Part shown: positions 12,101-27,100 of the stretch, piece by piece | How the letters are laid out: every line of letters begins with the position of its first letter | How positions within the stretch are numbered: the stretch's first letter is position 1 | Origin: Trogon surrucura | Lineage: Eukaryota; Chordata; Aves; Trogoniformes; Trogonidae | NCBI GenBank assembly: GCA_020746105.1 | Contig: CM036621.1 | Location: forward strand, 48,456,264-48,520,263 | DNA: 64,000 nt | Direction: 5' to 3' | The notes under the pieces: model-generated | Seen by the model: the letters and a program-made list of their open reading frames with translations, nothing else | The model's database searches: none | Told to the model about the DNA's origin: nothing | Made by a program: the position numbers and the translations under genes

Positions 12101-15100
12101 ATAAGGCTGCTGGGTACCTTTTGCCTAGATTCAATGTCTCCTGCTCTTACATAGACATTCAAACAGGGAGGTGTTTGAATTTTCTTTTATGTTAATCACA
12201 CTGGTGCTGCACTCATGGGTACTACCAGCAACAATTTGCTTTTTCCCTGCGCTCAACTATTTGTTTTGGTTGGAGCTGCTGCTCAACTCAGGGCTGCAGT
12301 GGCTCTCCTTTGGCTTCCCCAGAGGTTCAGGAGACACCTCTGCTCAAAAGCCAGAGGGCTGAGCCACAATGAGTTGTGCTGGGAATAGGACTTGCTGTAG
12401 TGTAGTAAGTAAAAACAGCTGCTGGGAGTCTGGTATGACGGCAATACCAGTTCGCTTACTCACCCTAATTCCCCTCACTTGGCTTCTGAAGTAGGGAAGT
12501 CATGGGATTCCTTCTTACGGCAGTTTTACCTTAAACTACGCCACTTGTGCCCTAGCTTTTTCTCATACTTGTCGCAAGACCAAGTGAGCACCCTGGATGA
12601 TCTGACAGAAGAAATTGTGATTTCCATCACACCATGCATGCCGGGGACTGAATGGCCGTGAAGTCTGATTGGCTTGTCATAAACACAGGGGGCAAAACAA
12701 GGACCATCACTTTTTGTTTTGGCACTAAACAAGGTGGTCTGTCAATATGATACTGGCATCATGTCCCTACACATCTAGGGAGTGAGACTTGGTCCAAAGG
12801 CAGCTATATAAAGGAGCCCCTCCAATGCCATGGTAGGAGGACGGTGATTTGGTGCCTGACTGTCACATCTGAAATTACCCTACGATGATGGTGCCTCTGC
12901 AGTGATGGTACACAAGTTGTTCGCACAAACCAAAAGTACCAGAGGTCTGCAGTCCACCACCGTGCTCATGGAGGAGGTCTGAGCCCATACTGCGCCTCAG
13001 GCTATAACAAAGCACAAGAGCAGGCTTGGCAAGTCCATCGTAACTCCTTGTATATTAAAAGCCACTCTTGGGAGTGACCCAAGCACGCCATGAAAGGTTC
13101 ATGCTCACCTCTTGTAACGTCCGTTGGTCCTGGGCACAATTTCTCCACCATAGCAGCTTCCAGCGTAACCAGGACCTGCTCATTCAACTCAGACAGCTCC
13201 TGGGCTGTGGACGCTCTGAAACTCATGGCACTCTCGCTGGCCAGCATGCTGACTTCCTTCAGGTCGATATTCCGCACGCCAACTGCGAATACCTTGACAC
13301 CTTTCTGCGTGATTGCCAAGGAGGCACTCGGCCCGTCGTCCAAGGACTTTCCACCCGTGACGATGAAGGCGATCTGGGGCACCCTCTGGTCAATTCGGCT
13401 GCCAGCTTCCTTCACAAAATGATTTGCCTGAATATGCTTGATGGCTGCACCGGTGTTAGCCACTAGGCCACCTTTGTAGATGACTTTGTTGATGGCATCT
13501 AAAATCTGAGATTTGGTGGAGTAGTCCTTGAGGAAAAACTCATCGGTGACATCTGAGTTGTACTGGGCCAGTCCTACCTGGATAGAGTCACCGTCCCTAT
13601 AAATGGCATCCACCACAGAGTAGACAAACTGGAGGACTTCTTGGAAGTTATCTCTCCCCAGATTGATGGAGCCATCCAGCAAAAATACAATGTCAGCCTG
13701 CTTTTTATCTCCTGAAAAGATTACAAAAACACAGTTATTAAAAATTGTTTGCGGCATCTATAATATTTAAGGTATTTAGTGCTCTGTGAAGCAGTGTTGT
13801 GCTTCTCCTTTATGCCTTTTTAGTTTCATGGTCTTTGGCATGATTTTACATCTGTCTGAGAAGGATTTTATATAACACTTGCTACACTTCATACAACAGT
13901 ATTATTTTTGTGATAGACCATCTCATCTCATTTCAAATTTAATTCTATTTTTTTCCTATGCTCAACAGAATCTTCTTCTAAGTGGTCTTCAAATCAATGC
14001 AGCTGGGGGGTTGGGAATCAAAAGGTATTATTACAGAAACATTTTCACATTATACAAATTCTATCTGATCTCTGTTCAGAAAAGTCTGCAAGGAAGAACC
14101 AACAGTCTTACCGGGTCCTAAAATTACAGGTGTTTCTGTTGTAGGTATGGGAAGCTCTTCAAGAATACTCTGCACCCTCTTTTCTAAAGTTGAGAGTCCC
14201 GTGAAGTCCTGTACCACAAGTACACGGTCAGGATCATTGGTGATGACCTGCAGCTGATACCTGTCCGCATTCCTGGCTCCAATACCCAGAGGTTTAATGT
14301 TCGTTGAAGAGATCGTGTTAGCAGGCCTGTTCACGTCGTCCTGGGACCGGTCTCCAAGGATGACAACTAGGTGCTGGGGCACTCTGTCTTCTATCCTGCT
14401 CCCTGCTGACTTGACGAAGTAGGTCTTCACCACCTGGTCTAAGGCTTTGCCAACATTCACAGGGGACCCTCCTCTAAACCTCAAGCGGCGGATGGCTTGC
14501 AGGACATTGTTTTTGGACTTGTGGGTCTTCAGGTAGAACTCAGGGAAGACATTATTGCTGAACTGCACCACGCCAATTCGCACTTTGTTTGGCCCAACAT
14601 CCAACTGCTGAACAATTCTGCTGATAAAATCTCGAATGTGAGCCAGCCCGTCGGGCCTAACACTATCGGAGCTGTCAATGAGGAAGACGATGTCCTTTTC
14701 ATCACCTGAAATTTCTGCAGGGAAGCAAGGTAAGAGTAAATTATTTTTGTGCCAAGCCTTTGCCTAAGCTTTGGTGGAGGATTTCTGTGCTCTCTGCTCT
14801 CATGCAATGTAAAACTTTAGTCTTATAGCCAACTTTAGGCATGGTGCTTTGGGGAACCTCTCCAAAAGGGCTTCTGTGCAAGTGTGCATGTGTGTTAGCA
14901 GTCAGCCCCATATTCGAAGCACGCATTACTCAGAGGTTTATCTGTTTTCATGCATTAAGACTCTCCTCTGGATTTGTCAATGTTTCCAGCTTCATTTTAC
15001 CTGAGATTTATGTCTCTTTCCTAGAAAGCTGCTAAATGGGAATAAGCAATTGTAGACATTGTGGTGTTTGACTTGAAAATCAGATTTGACTTGAAAATCA

Positions 15101-18100
15101 GAATAGGCAACATATTTAGGTACTTGACATGAAAATCCTAAGTTGTAGTGGTTTTATGTACTTGGATAGATTTTCCACATATCTAAAAGTTTCCTACTAA
15201 AACTGTACATGTGCTATACCTTTGCTTTTAAATATGGAAAACCTTGGTTTATAGAGAAAGGATGGAAAATCATTTACACATTTGGGCAACATTTACTTGA
15301 GCAGCAACTCAGAGGGAGTGATGTTGACAGAGCCTTACCGTCAGGAAGTCTCGTATCTCCCAGCAGCTGTCTGATTTGGTCCCCAGTCAGGGTTTCGATA
15401 GGAGTCAGCAGCTTCTGCTCAAGGCTGGGCAGTTCCTGGAAGCTGGAGACTTGGAATACATAATCAGGACTAAGGGAGATCTGTACCATCTGCTCAAGAT
15501 CCACGTTCTTTGCTACCACCATAGGTGCTACCCCCACTTGTTTGACTTGGAGTGCTGGGTACTCTAAGTCATCATCGGACTTGCGGGAGGAGAGGATTAT
15601 CAAAAACTGAGGGACGCCCTCCTCTATGCGGCTCCCAGAGGGGCGGTTGAAGATGGTCTTTGCCACAAACTCAAGGGCTTCTCCCATGTTCACCTGCTGT
15701 CCGCCCTGCGGCCGCAGCCGTCTCACGGCACTCTGAACCTCATCCTTGGTGGAGTGGGCGTTGAGCAGGAACTCCACGTGGGGATGCTCGCTGAACTGGA
15801 CCACCGAAATCCTGGTGGTGTCAAAGCCCACATCCAGGTTGTTCACTATCCTCTCAATGAGATCGCGGATGAGGTAGAACTCCTGGGCGGCATAGCGGGA
15901 GCCATCAACCATGAACACGACGTCCCTCTTCACACCCGCTGCAGAGAAGAAGGCAGCAGTCAGAAGATGCATCAGGCATTACTTTTGGAGAGAAGCTAAG
16001 CTCATCATCTACGCCCCTGGCCCACTCCTTTGGCCATGGAGAGGATGACCATTGTTTCTTTGTCTGTGATATCTCCTGGGAGTCCCAGCAGGCAGCTCTG
16101 GGTTCAACCCAGGGACACGACCAGTCTGCTGGGCACATCCCCAGGCAGTGCAAGAACAGCACCTTCCAGAGCAAAGGAAGCAAGAGGGACCAGTGGAAAC
16201 CTCCAACAATAATTCTTTGCAGAATCTCCACCCAAGGAAGTGTGGCCTGCTGATGCTCGTTACTCAGGGCAGGTTGCCAGGCAGCCTGGGGTTGTTTTAC
16301 ACTCAGTATCACCCCTCTTTCTTTGGCTTTGTCCTCGAGGGAAGCTTCTAAACTATTATTTTCTCAGCTTCTGCCTCTCCAGGATGATCTTTTGCTTCCT
16401 GATAAGTTTTCTGCATTGGTAATTCAGGACAGAACCTGAATTGTTGCTGAATATCACACTGGTAAATGGAGAGAGACAAAGCAGTCTGAGTCTGAAGGGA
16501 AGGAACAGACAGAGTAGGATGGTGGACTTCAAAGGGGACTAGTCTGGGATGGGTACCCTTCATCCCTGACAAATACTGGCTGGATTTCAAATCCAAGTGA
16601 GACCAGAAGTGGAAGATTTGATGCTTTTCCTGACCAGCAGGTCTTATATTTAGCAAAAAGCTGACCTTCATTTATAGTGGTGTGAAGGTGTCCCTGTAGC
16701 ATGTAAATGACACAATTTCCATTCCAGAATAAATAGCATGGACTTAAAATCCATGAACTTAAAATAAGATTAAGGTCATAGAATTCACTTTGTGGGTCCT
16801 CCGTACAACATGGACCACCTTTAGGGACTGGGCTTAAAGGTGGCTCAGCCTAATTACAAAAGTGAGACCAAAATGGGCTTGGAGTCTTAGCCGTGACCAA
16901 GTTTGCTTTTCTCAGTTTGTGTTGCACCCATGATGTTACTGAACATCATATTTTGCCATTGGCTCTTGGTGCAGACACAAACATCTCACCTGGACTGGGT
17001 GATGTAAAAACCAGATCAGGGGCAAGTGACTCTATCTCTTTCTTGGTCAGCCGGATGACTCTGTTTGAGACGACCTGCTGCACCGTATCCAGCTGGCTGA
17101 AGTCAGGCACAGAGATAGCGAAATCCGGGAGGAAGGAAATTGTCTGCAGCTCTGTGAGGTCAGCATTTCCAACCCCGATGCCGAAGGGCACCGTGCCACT
17201 TGTCTTCAGGATCACTGAGGGCCTCCTCACATCATCCTGGGACCGGTCAGCGGTCAGCAGAATCAGGAACTGCGGGACGCCCTCCGCTATCCTGCTGCCA
17301 CTCGACACGGTGAACACATTCTTGATGAGATAGTCGAGGGCTGCTCCAGTGTTCAGAGGAGATCCTCCCATAGCATTCAGCCCCTGGATGGCGTTGATGA
17401 GATCTGCTTTGTCTTCATGGGTGTCGAGTAAGAACTCGGGTTGTATGACGTTGCTGTACTGTGCGACGGCGACACGGACCTTGTCACGACCAATATCCAG
17501 ACTTTCAACAACTCTTTGGACAAAGGTCTTCAGTAGAGGAAAACCTCTTCTGACACCATCTGAGCCATCAATTAGAAACACCACATCCTTCTTCTCAGCT
17601 CTGTCAACTACTGTTCGAGACAAGTAAGGGAAGGGGGAATAAGTGAGATTCTCTTTTGTAGTGATCATTATTCCCCGCATACATTGAATTGGAGTGCAAA
17701 AGCTCTAGAAGAGGAAAGCGAGGTGTCAGGATGTGTAGTTTGGTTCCTTTGCCATTCTGGTGAAGAGGCAGATGGATGGAAGTTGGTGGAAAACGCGACG
17801 CAGCACGTGCTGTGCCTTACCCACCGAGTCATAGGATCATAGACCCATAGGAAATAGGGTGCCAAGGAACTCTGGGTGCCATCTCCTAACTGAGGCTGGG
17901 AGAAGCTGTCTGCCTCCAAAGAGGCTGAGAAGCTGCCATATGGCTTTGCAATGTGCATTAGGAGTCTGGGGCATCAGAGATCTTTTGCTCCCAGAGGAAA
18001 AGGAGATTCTGAATGAAATGGCATACTACAGAGGGTGCTCACAGGGAGCCAGTGAAGAGAGGGAGAGAAATCTTTTCTGAGGCATCACTGAACTTAGAAA

Positions 18101-21100
18101 TAATTAATCGTGCACATACTCAGACAACATAAGAATTTGCTGGAAAGGACATCCAAATGAAAATGATGAAATGCTTTTCTAAAATGCTAGGTGCTGATTT
18201 ATCATTTTTTTTAATAACTTCAAGCACAAAAAAAATGTTAATTGTGATCAAACACTCTTTTTCTTAAAAAAGCCCAAAGCCTGTGAAGTGTCAAAGATCA
18301 GAGAACTGTTGACATGTTCTGCTATTGACTAAGAGAATTGAAAAGCTTTGCTTCAGCCAAGCAGAAAATATCACTGCCTCTCAAATACAGCAACTGATGG
18401 ATGGCATCCCCGAAAGTGGTGTTGGCTTGTTTACAGCAGGGTCAATTGGGACAAGCAGGAGCATGATCTGTCCTGCTGAAGAGAATCTCAAATATCTCCT
18501 TAGGAACACTAGACACATTAAGAGTTAACAAGGCCAGTTGAAGTCTTAAATAATAAACCTGATCTGAAGTCTGCATTAAGAGGAACGTTGGAAACCTGGC
18601 AGGTTAATGCAAAGGACTGGAATATTAGTATATCATGTGCTGAGTAACACAGGTGGGAAGAACGAGCAGACATAGCCTGTATCTCTGTTTCATACACTTC
18701 CTCTGAAGTTCAGGAGCAGGGGAAAAGAGTCCTATCAAAAGTGTCTGGGTAGCAGATAGAGAGGAAAAAGATACAGGTACTCTTATGAGGCGGCTCTCTT
18801 TAACCAAGAATACTACGAAAAGTAGGTGGAGGCAGCTATTTGTGAGCAATTAGCACAATTATCCGCAGTACTTGGTGGCCGAAGAGGTTCAAAATTGACA
18901 AGACAGAGAATGGTTTGAAAAGGGAGGATGTTGCACTACTCTGTGTTGAGGCAGAAACTGCACAAGTACAGGAAAGGCAATGTCTCCATGTGGAAAGGGT
19001 GGGGTAAGAGATGACCAGGGGACACCATTGTGACACTCTGGACAGCTGGAGCAGCCTGATGTTGAAGAGATGAGGCTGAGAAGGTATAAAACGTACAAGA
19101 CCTGCAAGGAAAGATTGAATGAGCTGGGTACACAGGTGGTGACACGAAGAACGAGACAAGATGTACATGACATGCTTGAAGTAAATGAAAGGCTGTCATA
19201 CAAAACACAGGAATGAGATGACATTTGTATCCTCCTTGAGTTGAAGGAGAGACGAGTAAAAGGCTTAAATGATGATCAGAAAGGCAGAAGTTTGACTTTG
19301 TGGAAGTGCATCTAGTGATACAGATAAGAGCAATTGAGCAAATTGATTACAGATGCTGTGAAATCAACTCCACCAGAGGGTTTTCAGAGGAGATTAGACC
19401 GATGTCAGCTGATTCTGGACAAGAAGATCCTGTTAAGGATAAGGATATGTAGCAGATGGCACCCTGAGAACCCTTCCAGCCCTATTTCTTTTTTATGTTT
19501 CTATGATTCTAAGTCCATCTGCCCAGGACTTCTACAGAAAGATGACATGGATGTTATTACATTTTTCCTTGTCCCCACCTGCCGTGGAGAGACAGGTTAA
19601 TTCTCAAATTAGGGCTACGTCAGGAAATCACACAGTGGGACATGCATAATTTCCAGTACCACAGTGTGAACTTATAATTTTTGCCATGTGATTATTTTTA
19701 TATTTTTTATTCTTCAATGAATCCGTACTCATCTACTGAGTTCATAAGAGTAACTGAGTCAAGAGCATCCAATTTATTGGTGTGTAGGTAAAACATGTAG
19801 AAACTGCCGTCATATGCCATAAGAAATAATGGAGCAAGAGTGAATCCAGCACGCTGCAGTACTCCTTACTGCGCCTCTAGAACAGGGAGGATGGAAAGAG
19901 GAATAAATACAACTCTGTATTTGCTTCTTCTAGCCCTTGCCCAGCGTTACACTTCAATTTATGCAAGACCTCTGGGGCAAGGTCTCTCTGCTATTTCATT
20001 TTTGTACCATGTTTAACACACTGGTAACAGCACCTACTTCAGCTCTTGCAGCAGAACAAAAGGCTTTTTCCTTACTCATCTTTAAAAATCAGTTTGGACC
20101 TTAATTCTCTGCTGCATCAGGGTCTGACCAGAGGAAAATCCAAGTACAATAGCAGTTTCTACATAATCATTTTAAAAATCACCAGACTCAATTGCCCCAG
20201 TTACCAAATGGAGGGGGGCATGTTAGTGGCGGCTTTCAGCCTCTTGGAAACCCCGGGGGTCCCTGTACCTGTTGGCTGAAGCTGGATAGTTGTCAACAGG
20301 TTGACTATGTTTGGCTGAAGTTCTGAAATCCGAGGGAGAGACTCGACATTTAGAATGAATTGTGGGGCGTAAACGATTGTTTCCAGCTCTACAGGGTCGG
20401 CATTTTTGGCTTTGATAGCAAAGGTCACAACTCCAGCTTGCTTCAGAGCATCTGATGGCTGCTCCACATCATCACTTGATCTTCCAGCAGCAAGGAGGAC
20501 CAGAAACTGAGGAACCCCTTCTTCGATCCTGCTTCCAGCTTCCTTCACAAACAGCCTCCTTATAGCTTCATCTAGCGCAGCTCCAATGTTCAGTTGCTTT
20601 CCAGTTTTTATCTTCATCCTTTTCACTTTGACAAGCATGTCTTGCTTAGACGGGAGTTCAGCAAAGTCAAATTCAACTTGGATGGTGTCACTGAATTGAG
20701 CTACAGCTACTCGTGTGGCATCGGGACCCACGTTCAGGTCAGAAATGACTTTGTGTATAAAGTCCCGGACAGCAGGAAAGCTACCCAAGAGGTTGGCTGA
20801 GCCATCAATCAGGAATAAAATATCTTTCTTGCTTTCTAGAATAAATTCACAAATGAAAAGAGGGGAAAAAAAAGATATGAAGGCATTTTGCTTCTTAAAC
20901 GTCACCCTAGAAACTTCTCTGCAAATTTCAATATGCAAAGCAAGTGACTTTCATTTACCAAGTACTTAAAGACCGCAGGACTAAACAGTACCTGTCACTT
21001 ATTTGAGGAAGAAAGGGAAGCAAGGACATCTCTCTCCTAAGACTCAATCAATTCAGGCACCAGTTAGTCATACCATGTATTGTATTGCATCAGTATTGCA

Positions 21101-24100
21101 TCATATCTATCGTATCATAAATTGGCTGTTTCAGATTAGGCCAGTGATGTTTATGACCTAGCTGATGGTATGCTGATAATCCAGGCATGAAATACAAGAG
21201 CAGTGGAGGGCTGGTTTGGTTTTTTTGTACTTAAGGGCTCAGTAGATAACAAATAGACATTAATTCATACATACAGATAGACACAAAGTATTTTCCATAT
21301 TCTCTTAGAGTATTTCTCCCAGTTACATCACAAGGAGTATCTAAATCCATAGGCGAGTTATGAGTTTGGGAGGAGAAAAAGCATTTGACCTGTTTCCATT
21401 TGATGCCCTTTTAATGTCATTGAATAGCCAAGGCAAACCCAAACATCTCATATCTGTGTGTCTTGACATCTTTCATATGAATCTTAATGGTCTCCTTTCC
21501 ATATTATGAGCAATCCTGGTTGTTCTTATGTCAGGAATTGGTGAGCAAATACCTGTTTTAAAAGGATTAAACTTGCCAGCGGCTTTCAGGTTTCGTGTTG
21601 GACAGTAACTTTGAATATCTGGAGTCAAATTCAGCCTCGGTGACTGACAGCCTGATAACAGCACTTTGGCATAGTCGCTCCATGGAAGGATTGGGCCACC
21701 TGTGCCTGGCTAGACCTCTGCTCCTCTGTGCTCTTTCACATGACTTTAACCTTTCCACACCACACCTTGGGGCCATTAGTGCATGGTCCCATTACCCAAG
21801 CTAGTGCAGAGGATGCATCTACAAGTTGTGACGTTATTATGGCAACAGAAAGGGAACGCTTAAGTGACTGGTAGGCGTAGACTCACTTGGATCCTCCTTC
21901 GGTCCTGACCTGCCAAAGAAACTTAAAATTGAGCTGTCTTTAAAGTCCACTAGCAATGACTTGACCACAATTAAGAGCTGCCAGTGTCAAGCCATGTATT
22001 GAGGGGTTAAGCACAGCCCTAACCAATTCGATTACCCAGGGCCATGGACAAATGTGAAGGTGTGTGTTGGGAACAAACAGCCAAGAGAAACAAGATTAAC
22101 TTAATGCAATCAACATGAAGGAAGGTAGGTATTACCTGTTGGGGTGAGTGGAACCTCTTCCACACCTCCACTAACATATGTTGTTATGGGCTTATTTAAC
22201 TCCTGGGGTAAAGCTGCCAGAGCACTGAAATCATCCATAAAATACACCATTCCTGGATTAAAGGCAATCTGTTCAAGTTCTGCCTTATCCGCACTCCTAA
22301 CTCCAACAGCAAAAGTCAGCACTCCGGCCCGAGTTAATTCATTGGAAACTTGCAAGAAAGGATCGGCAGACCTCCCTGCCGTCACCAGGACTAGGACCTG
22401 CGGCACTTGTTCATTTATTCTGCTCCCACCAGCTTCCGTGAAGTGATTTGAAAGCACAAAGTTCAGTGCAGAGCCAGTGTTCAGCACTGACCCCCCCATG
22501 GGCCTCAGCTGCCCCATACGTTGAATTATGTCTGATTTGGTTTGGTACGAGTACAGAAAGAACTCGGTTTTAGGAGTGTCGCTAAATTGCACTAAGCCAA
22601 CTCGGATTTTGTCACTGCCGACATCAAGGTAGTTAACTAGGGTGGCAACAAAGTCACGCACAAAAGGGAAGTTGGCATTTCCGACGTTGAGTGATCCATC
22701 CAAAAGAAAGATGATATCCCTTTGGGTTACTTGAACTGCAGTAGAGCACAGAAAATAACATGAGACATCACAGAAAACAAAAATAGAATTATTTTTTTTC
22801 ATGTGTGCATACGGCATACACCGTACACGCATGCAAACCTTGTTAGGAGGAAGAGGGGAGAAAAAGAGGAGAGTGTGATCAGCACAGAAGTAACAAGGAC
22901 CTTGCTGGAATTGACCAAACTGAGCAGAGGAGGTTTCTGGTTTGTATTGAAGAGTCTTTTAAATGTCACCTTTGTCAACAGGGCTTAGCCTCTGTCACGG
23001 CAGATGTTTTCAACAGCTGCTAATGCCAGAACAACACATTCTGGACCAGATCCTTAGCCAGCAAAAGGCAGTTTCACTGGTTTTGGTGGAGCAACACTGA
23101 ATGACACCTACAGACACCTTGCTCATCTACAAGTCACCATCCATTTACTTGGAGCTTTCCAACGAAGCTTTAGGCAACATTCTGGCATTCTGGCACCTAA
23201 AGTGTTCTTTGACACACAGCGCTATCACCCCATTTTTCAGCAATCCCCCGTTCCATGGGGATGCTCCTGTACATCCCTAGATGTAGATAACCACATCCGA
23301 GCCCCTTGGGGACTTCCATGGCCGCGCTGTGCAGCCAGCAGGAGCTGGCCTGCGGCACAAAGTTAGGCTCCACTCGCATGAGAAAACACTACTGCCAAGT
23401 AACCAATTTAGTTGGTATTTTGAGTGGGTATTAAAAATAGCTTTTGCTAACAGGCTTAGAAAAGCTGGTCCAGATGAGGCTGTCACGGCTGCCTGAGACC
23501 CCTGCCTTTTTGACCTCTGCATTTAATGCAGAAAATTGCAGTTTTGCGCCTGCAGCTACAGACATCTATTTTGTAGGCTGTTGAAAGGAGGGAGATTTCC
23601 TGCTTTTGGCAATAACCAGCCAGTTCTCAGCTCCTTTTAAGGTTAAATTCCTCCTGGGCTGTCTCCCAGCATCTGAGCCCCAATAAACAGATCTGCAGCA
23701 TCACCCTCAAGGACACCACGGAATCATCCCCCTGGGCCTTTTTCTCTAAACAAATCATGTCTACATGACAAACCAAAATGACGAAACTTTAAATAAGATC
23801 TCAGAGGACTGGTGAGTGGTCTCATCCAATGCATCTACCTATAGATGTATGGCTGTATTCATCCATCTCTCTAGCTTGCCTGTTACCTGTAAGCTTGCAG
23901 TCCTATGTGTAAAATATATGAACATTGAGGTATTAAAACCAAAAGGGAGAAGAGGGCTCTTTGGAGTACAGGCATTCCTCTCAGATTTTACCTATCATCT
24001 TGGCTTTTTGTGGTTTTATTTTTTTCCCAGAAAAGTGCTATTCAAGGCCCAGGGTGAGACAATATCTAGTTGAAATGTAACAGGCTGCTCAGTGTCAAAA

Positions 24101-27100
24101 TCAGTTGTTACTAATAATAGTAATTCTATGGAGTAGGTTATGATTATTTGCTTCTTGTGTGTGTGAATAGCTGTGAGTACAGTAGAGCAAAAAGACAGAA
24201 AAAAAAGAGAAGCTGCATGAATGAGCTTTAAAGAACAAGGAAGTACAGGAACATTTTTTAATTTACATTGGTGTGTAGCCATGCAAAACTGTATTAGCAG
24301 GAAACACATTCTGAAAAAAAAGCTTATTAAATGATAAGTTCCGTGATATTCATCTTAATTAAGGACAAGTATTGGCAAATGAGTTTTAAAATGTCTGCTC
24401 TGTATATAAATCAGTCAGAGGCTTTAGTTATCTAAGGACCTTTTCCAAAACTCAGTTTCTTTTGCAGTGCAGTTTAGAATTTTAAATTACTTGGAGAAAC
24501 TAGAATAAATACGGACATGTTTGACACCCACTTAAGCCAATGGGAACCTCACTATTGACCTTTCAGGGAGCTGAAAAAAGTGCTGGGTTTCTCATGTTTG
24601 TCATAAGACAGAAATGTGAGGTTCAAATATGTTCTAGCTCAACATTAACTCAACCTCAAGCATCTCTATCAGGAAGAAATCCTGAGAAATTTGGTATAAA
24701 ATCTCTGTGCAGTTAGAACACCTCTTGAAATGCAGGGGAAAGCCCTCAGAAGACATGGCTAGCAGTTAGATTGCTTCCAAAGTCTACTGATGTCAATGGC
24801 AAGACTAAGTAAAAATAATTCACTGGCTTTTGATCATCTTCTAAACAGATGAAATTAAAATCAACACTGCAATGGTCTCATACACCTCTTAGGGCTTGAG
24901 TTGAGTAAATGATAAGAAAACTAAAAATATGTTCTTAAAGAGCAAGATTCAGTCCATAAGTGTCAGGCGAGCTTTCTCTGAACATCTCCATGAATGAACT
25001 TGCTTGTTTTCTTTAGATTCAGAAGAAACTTTTATGCTTTCTTGAGCAAATATCAGCTACAGAAGATTTTCCAACTGGGTAAGAGATTATAGCTTTCACA
25101 GTGTGTCCTGTTCACAGGTTACACAAACCCTAAGTGAGAGAAAAAGCCTTCACTGAAGAATTTCAGTACGTAACAAGTAAAGCACATCTTCCACGTCCAG
25201 GCCTTTAAGTGTTGGTGACAAATATGGCATGTGACAAAAATCTTCAGGAAGGAATGACAAAGCTGTAACAACAACCATGCTACCAAATTCACCGATCTGT
25301 CCATGCACATTTTGCAAATGGAAGAGACATTTAGCTATGTTGAAACATATGCTTGATACTTTTTTTCCCTATGTCCCTACAAGTCATAGAATAAGAGTTG
25401 ACAAACATATAAACCATGTCTCCTTAATTAGAAAAAAGTCATTAATTACCTGACGGTGGTTCTGGGACAATCAGTCCTCCAGAGAGTGTCCGGATAGGTG
25501 ACAGCACTTCAGGAAGAATGGCTTGCATGAGCTGAGCACGGAAGTCATTTGGGTTGAACACAAAATCTCTCTCATAGGCAATTTCTCGAAGTTCTGCCAG
25601 ATCTGCATTTCTTGACCCAATGGCAAGGATCACTATCCGGTTCCTTTTCATCGCCTCTGCGGCTTGGTCAACAGCATCCCTGGACTTACCACCAGTGATG
25701 AGCACCAGCATAGGGAGCACCCCTTCCTCCATCCTGCACCCGGCAGCACTGGTGAAGAAGTTGTTCCTCACAAAGTCCAGTGCTGAGCCAGTGTTGAGTG
25801 CTGTACCACCCATGGGCTTCATTCTCTTCACGTTAGTCATCACATCCCTTCTGCTCTGGTGGGTGTTAAAATAAAACTCTGGCTTCACAGTGTCTGCGTA
25901 CTGTGCTACCGCGACTTGGATCAGGTCGGGTCCAACCTCCAGCCTTTGGACAATTTTGGCAACGAAATCACGAATTGCATTAAAGGGGCCAGCTCCCAAA
26001 GCAGTTGAGCCATCTATCAGGAAGACTATATCCTTCTTGTTCACTTCAATAACTGCAAGTAACACATGAACATAATGTTAGCGGAAGCCTTCACCACACT
26101 GCACATCAATTCTACTCAACAGTTCAGTGACATTTAGGACATACTGGTTGCTTGAGGCACTGTTACTCTCAACACCTTTAAAAGGGTCTTGCTTTCAAAA
26201 TGGACTTATTTTTTAGGTTCTAGCAGAGGGCTTGTAAGAAATCTGATTGAACGTTTCCCCTTCCTAAAATACAGAAGTTGAAGAGTGGCAAGAATTGTGT
26301 TGTTGATAAAAATTTTAAAATGCATATACATGTCAAAGCAAGAAAGTCAGGAGAAATCTTGGCACTAAGCTGGTACATGAGATACAATAAGGACGCGATG
26401 CTCCCTCTATCTGCAGTGGAGCCATATGAATCATTCTGGAGCGTGGTTTGGTCTCAGAAGGTTGCCAAGAGCAATGAAAAAGTAAAGAACAGTCTCCGAT
26501 TACTCAGCGTACCTGGACTTTGGGTCTTCACATCCTACATCTTACTCTTTATCTAACAAAAACAAGGTATGATATTTCTTGGCACAGCTAGCCCAGTCAT
26601 GGAAGAACTGAATTGTATTTTGGCTGCCATGTCTTTAACAAAACGCATCCCTCAGGTTGTAATCTCTGAAACTTTATTATTGACGATGGCATAAGATGGA
26701 GAAAGAACATGATTAGCTTTCCAGTTCCCTGGCTAAGTTTGAAGGAGGACAATTAGGGGGGGAACAAAAACCCTATTATGCATCATTGCAACCAAAGCAC
26801 CGTCATATATAATACAGCAAATGTACGTGAAAAAAAACAGTAAATATTAACAAGAATCACAGAATCACGGAATGTTAGGGATTGGAAGGGACCTCGAAAG
26901 ATCATCAAGTCCAATCCCCCTGCCAGAGCAGGAACGCCTCGATAATGCTACATAGGAACGTGTCCAATACCATTATGATAAAAACATTATACGTGATCAC
27001 TGTGGGAGTTAATACCATCTTGCAGACAACCCCACTCACATCATCACCTCCCTGATTTCATGCCGCTGAAGTGAAGAAGGAAACCTGGTGATGCTTCCAG

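Noticed and set aside
13068-13466. Plus-strand open frames opposite the vWA exons
   Set aside because: Antisense shadows of the conserved minus-strand coding sequence; the same happens opposite N3 to N10.
17828-17890. CR1-like start 'cataggatcatagacccatagg'
   Set aside because: The sequence after it does not follow the CR1 consensus, so a repeat call is not supported.
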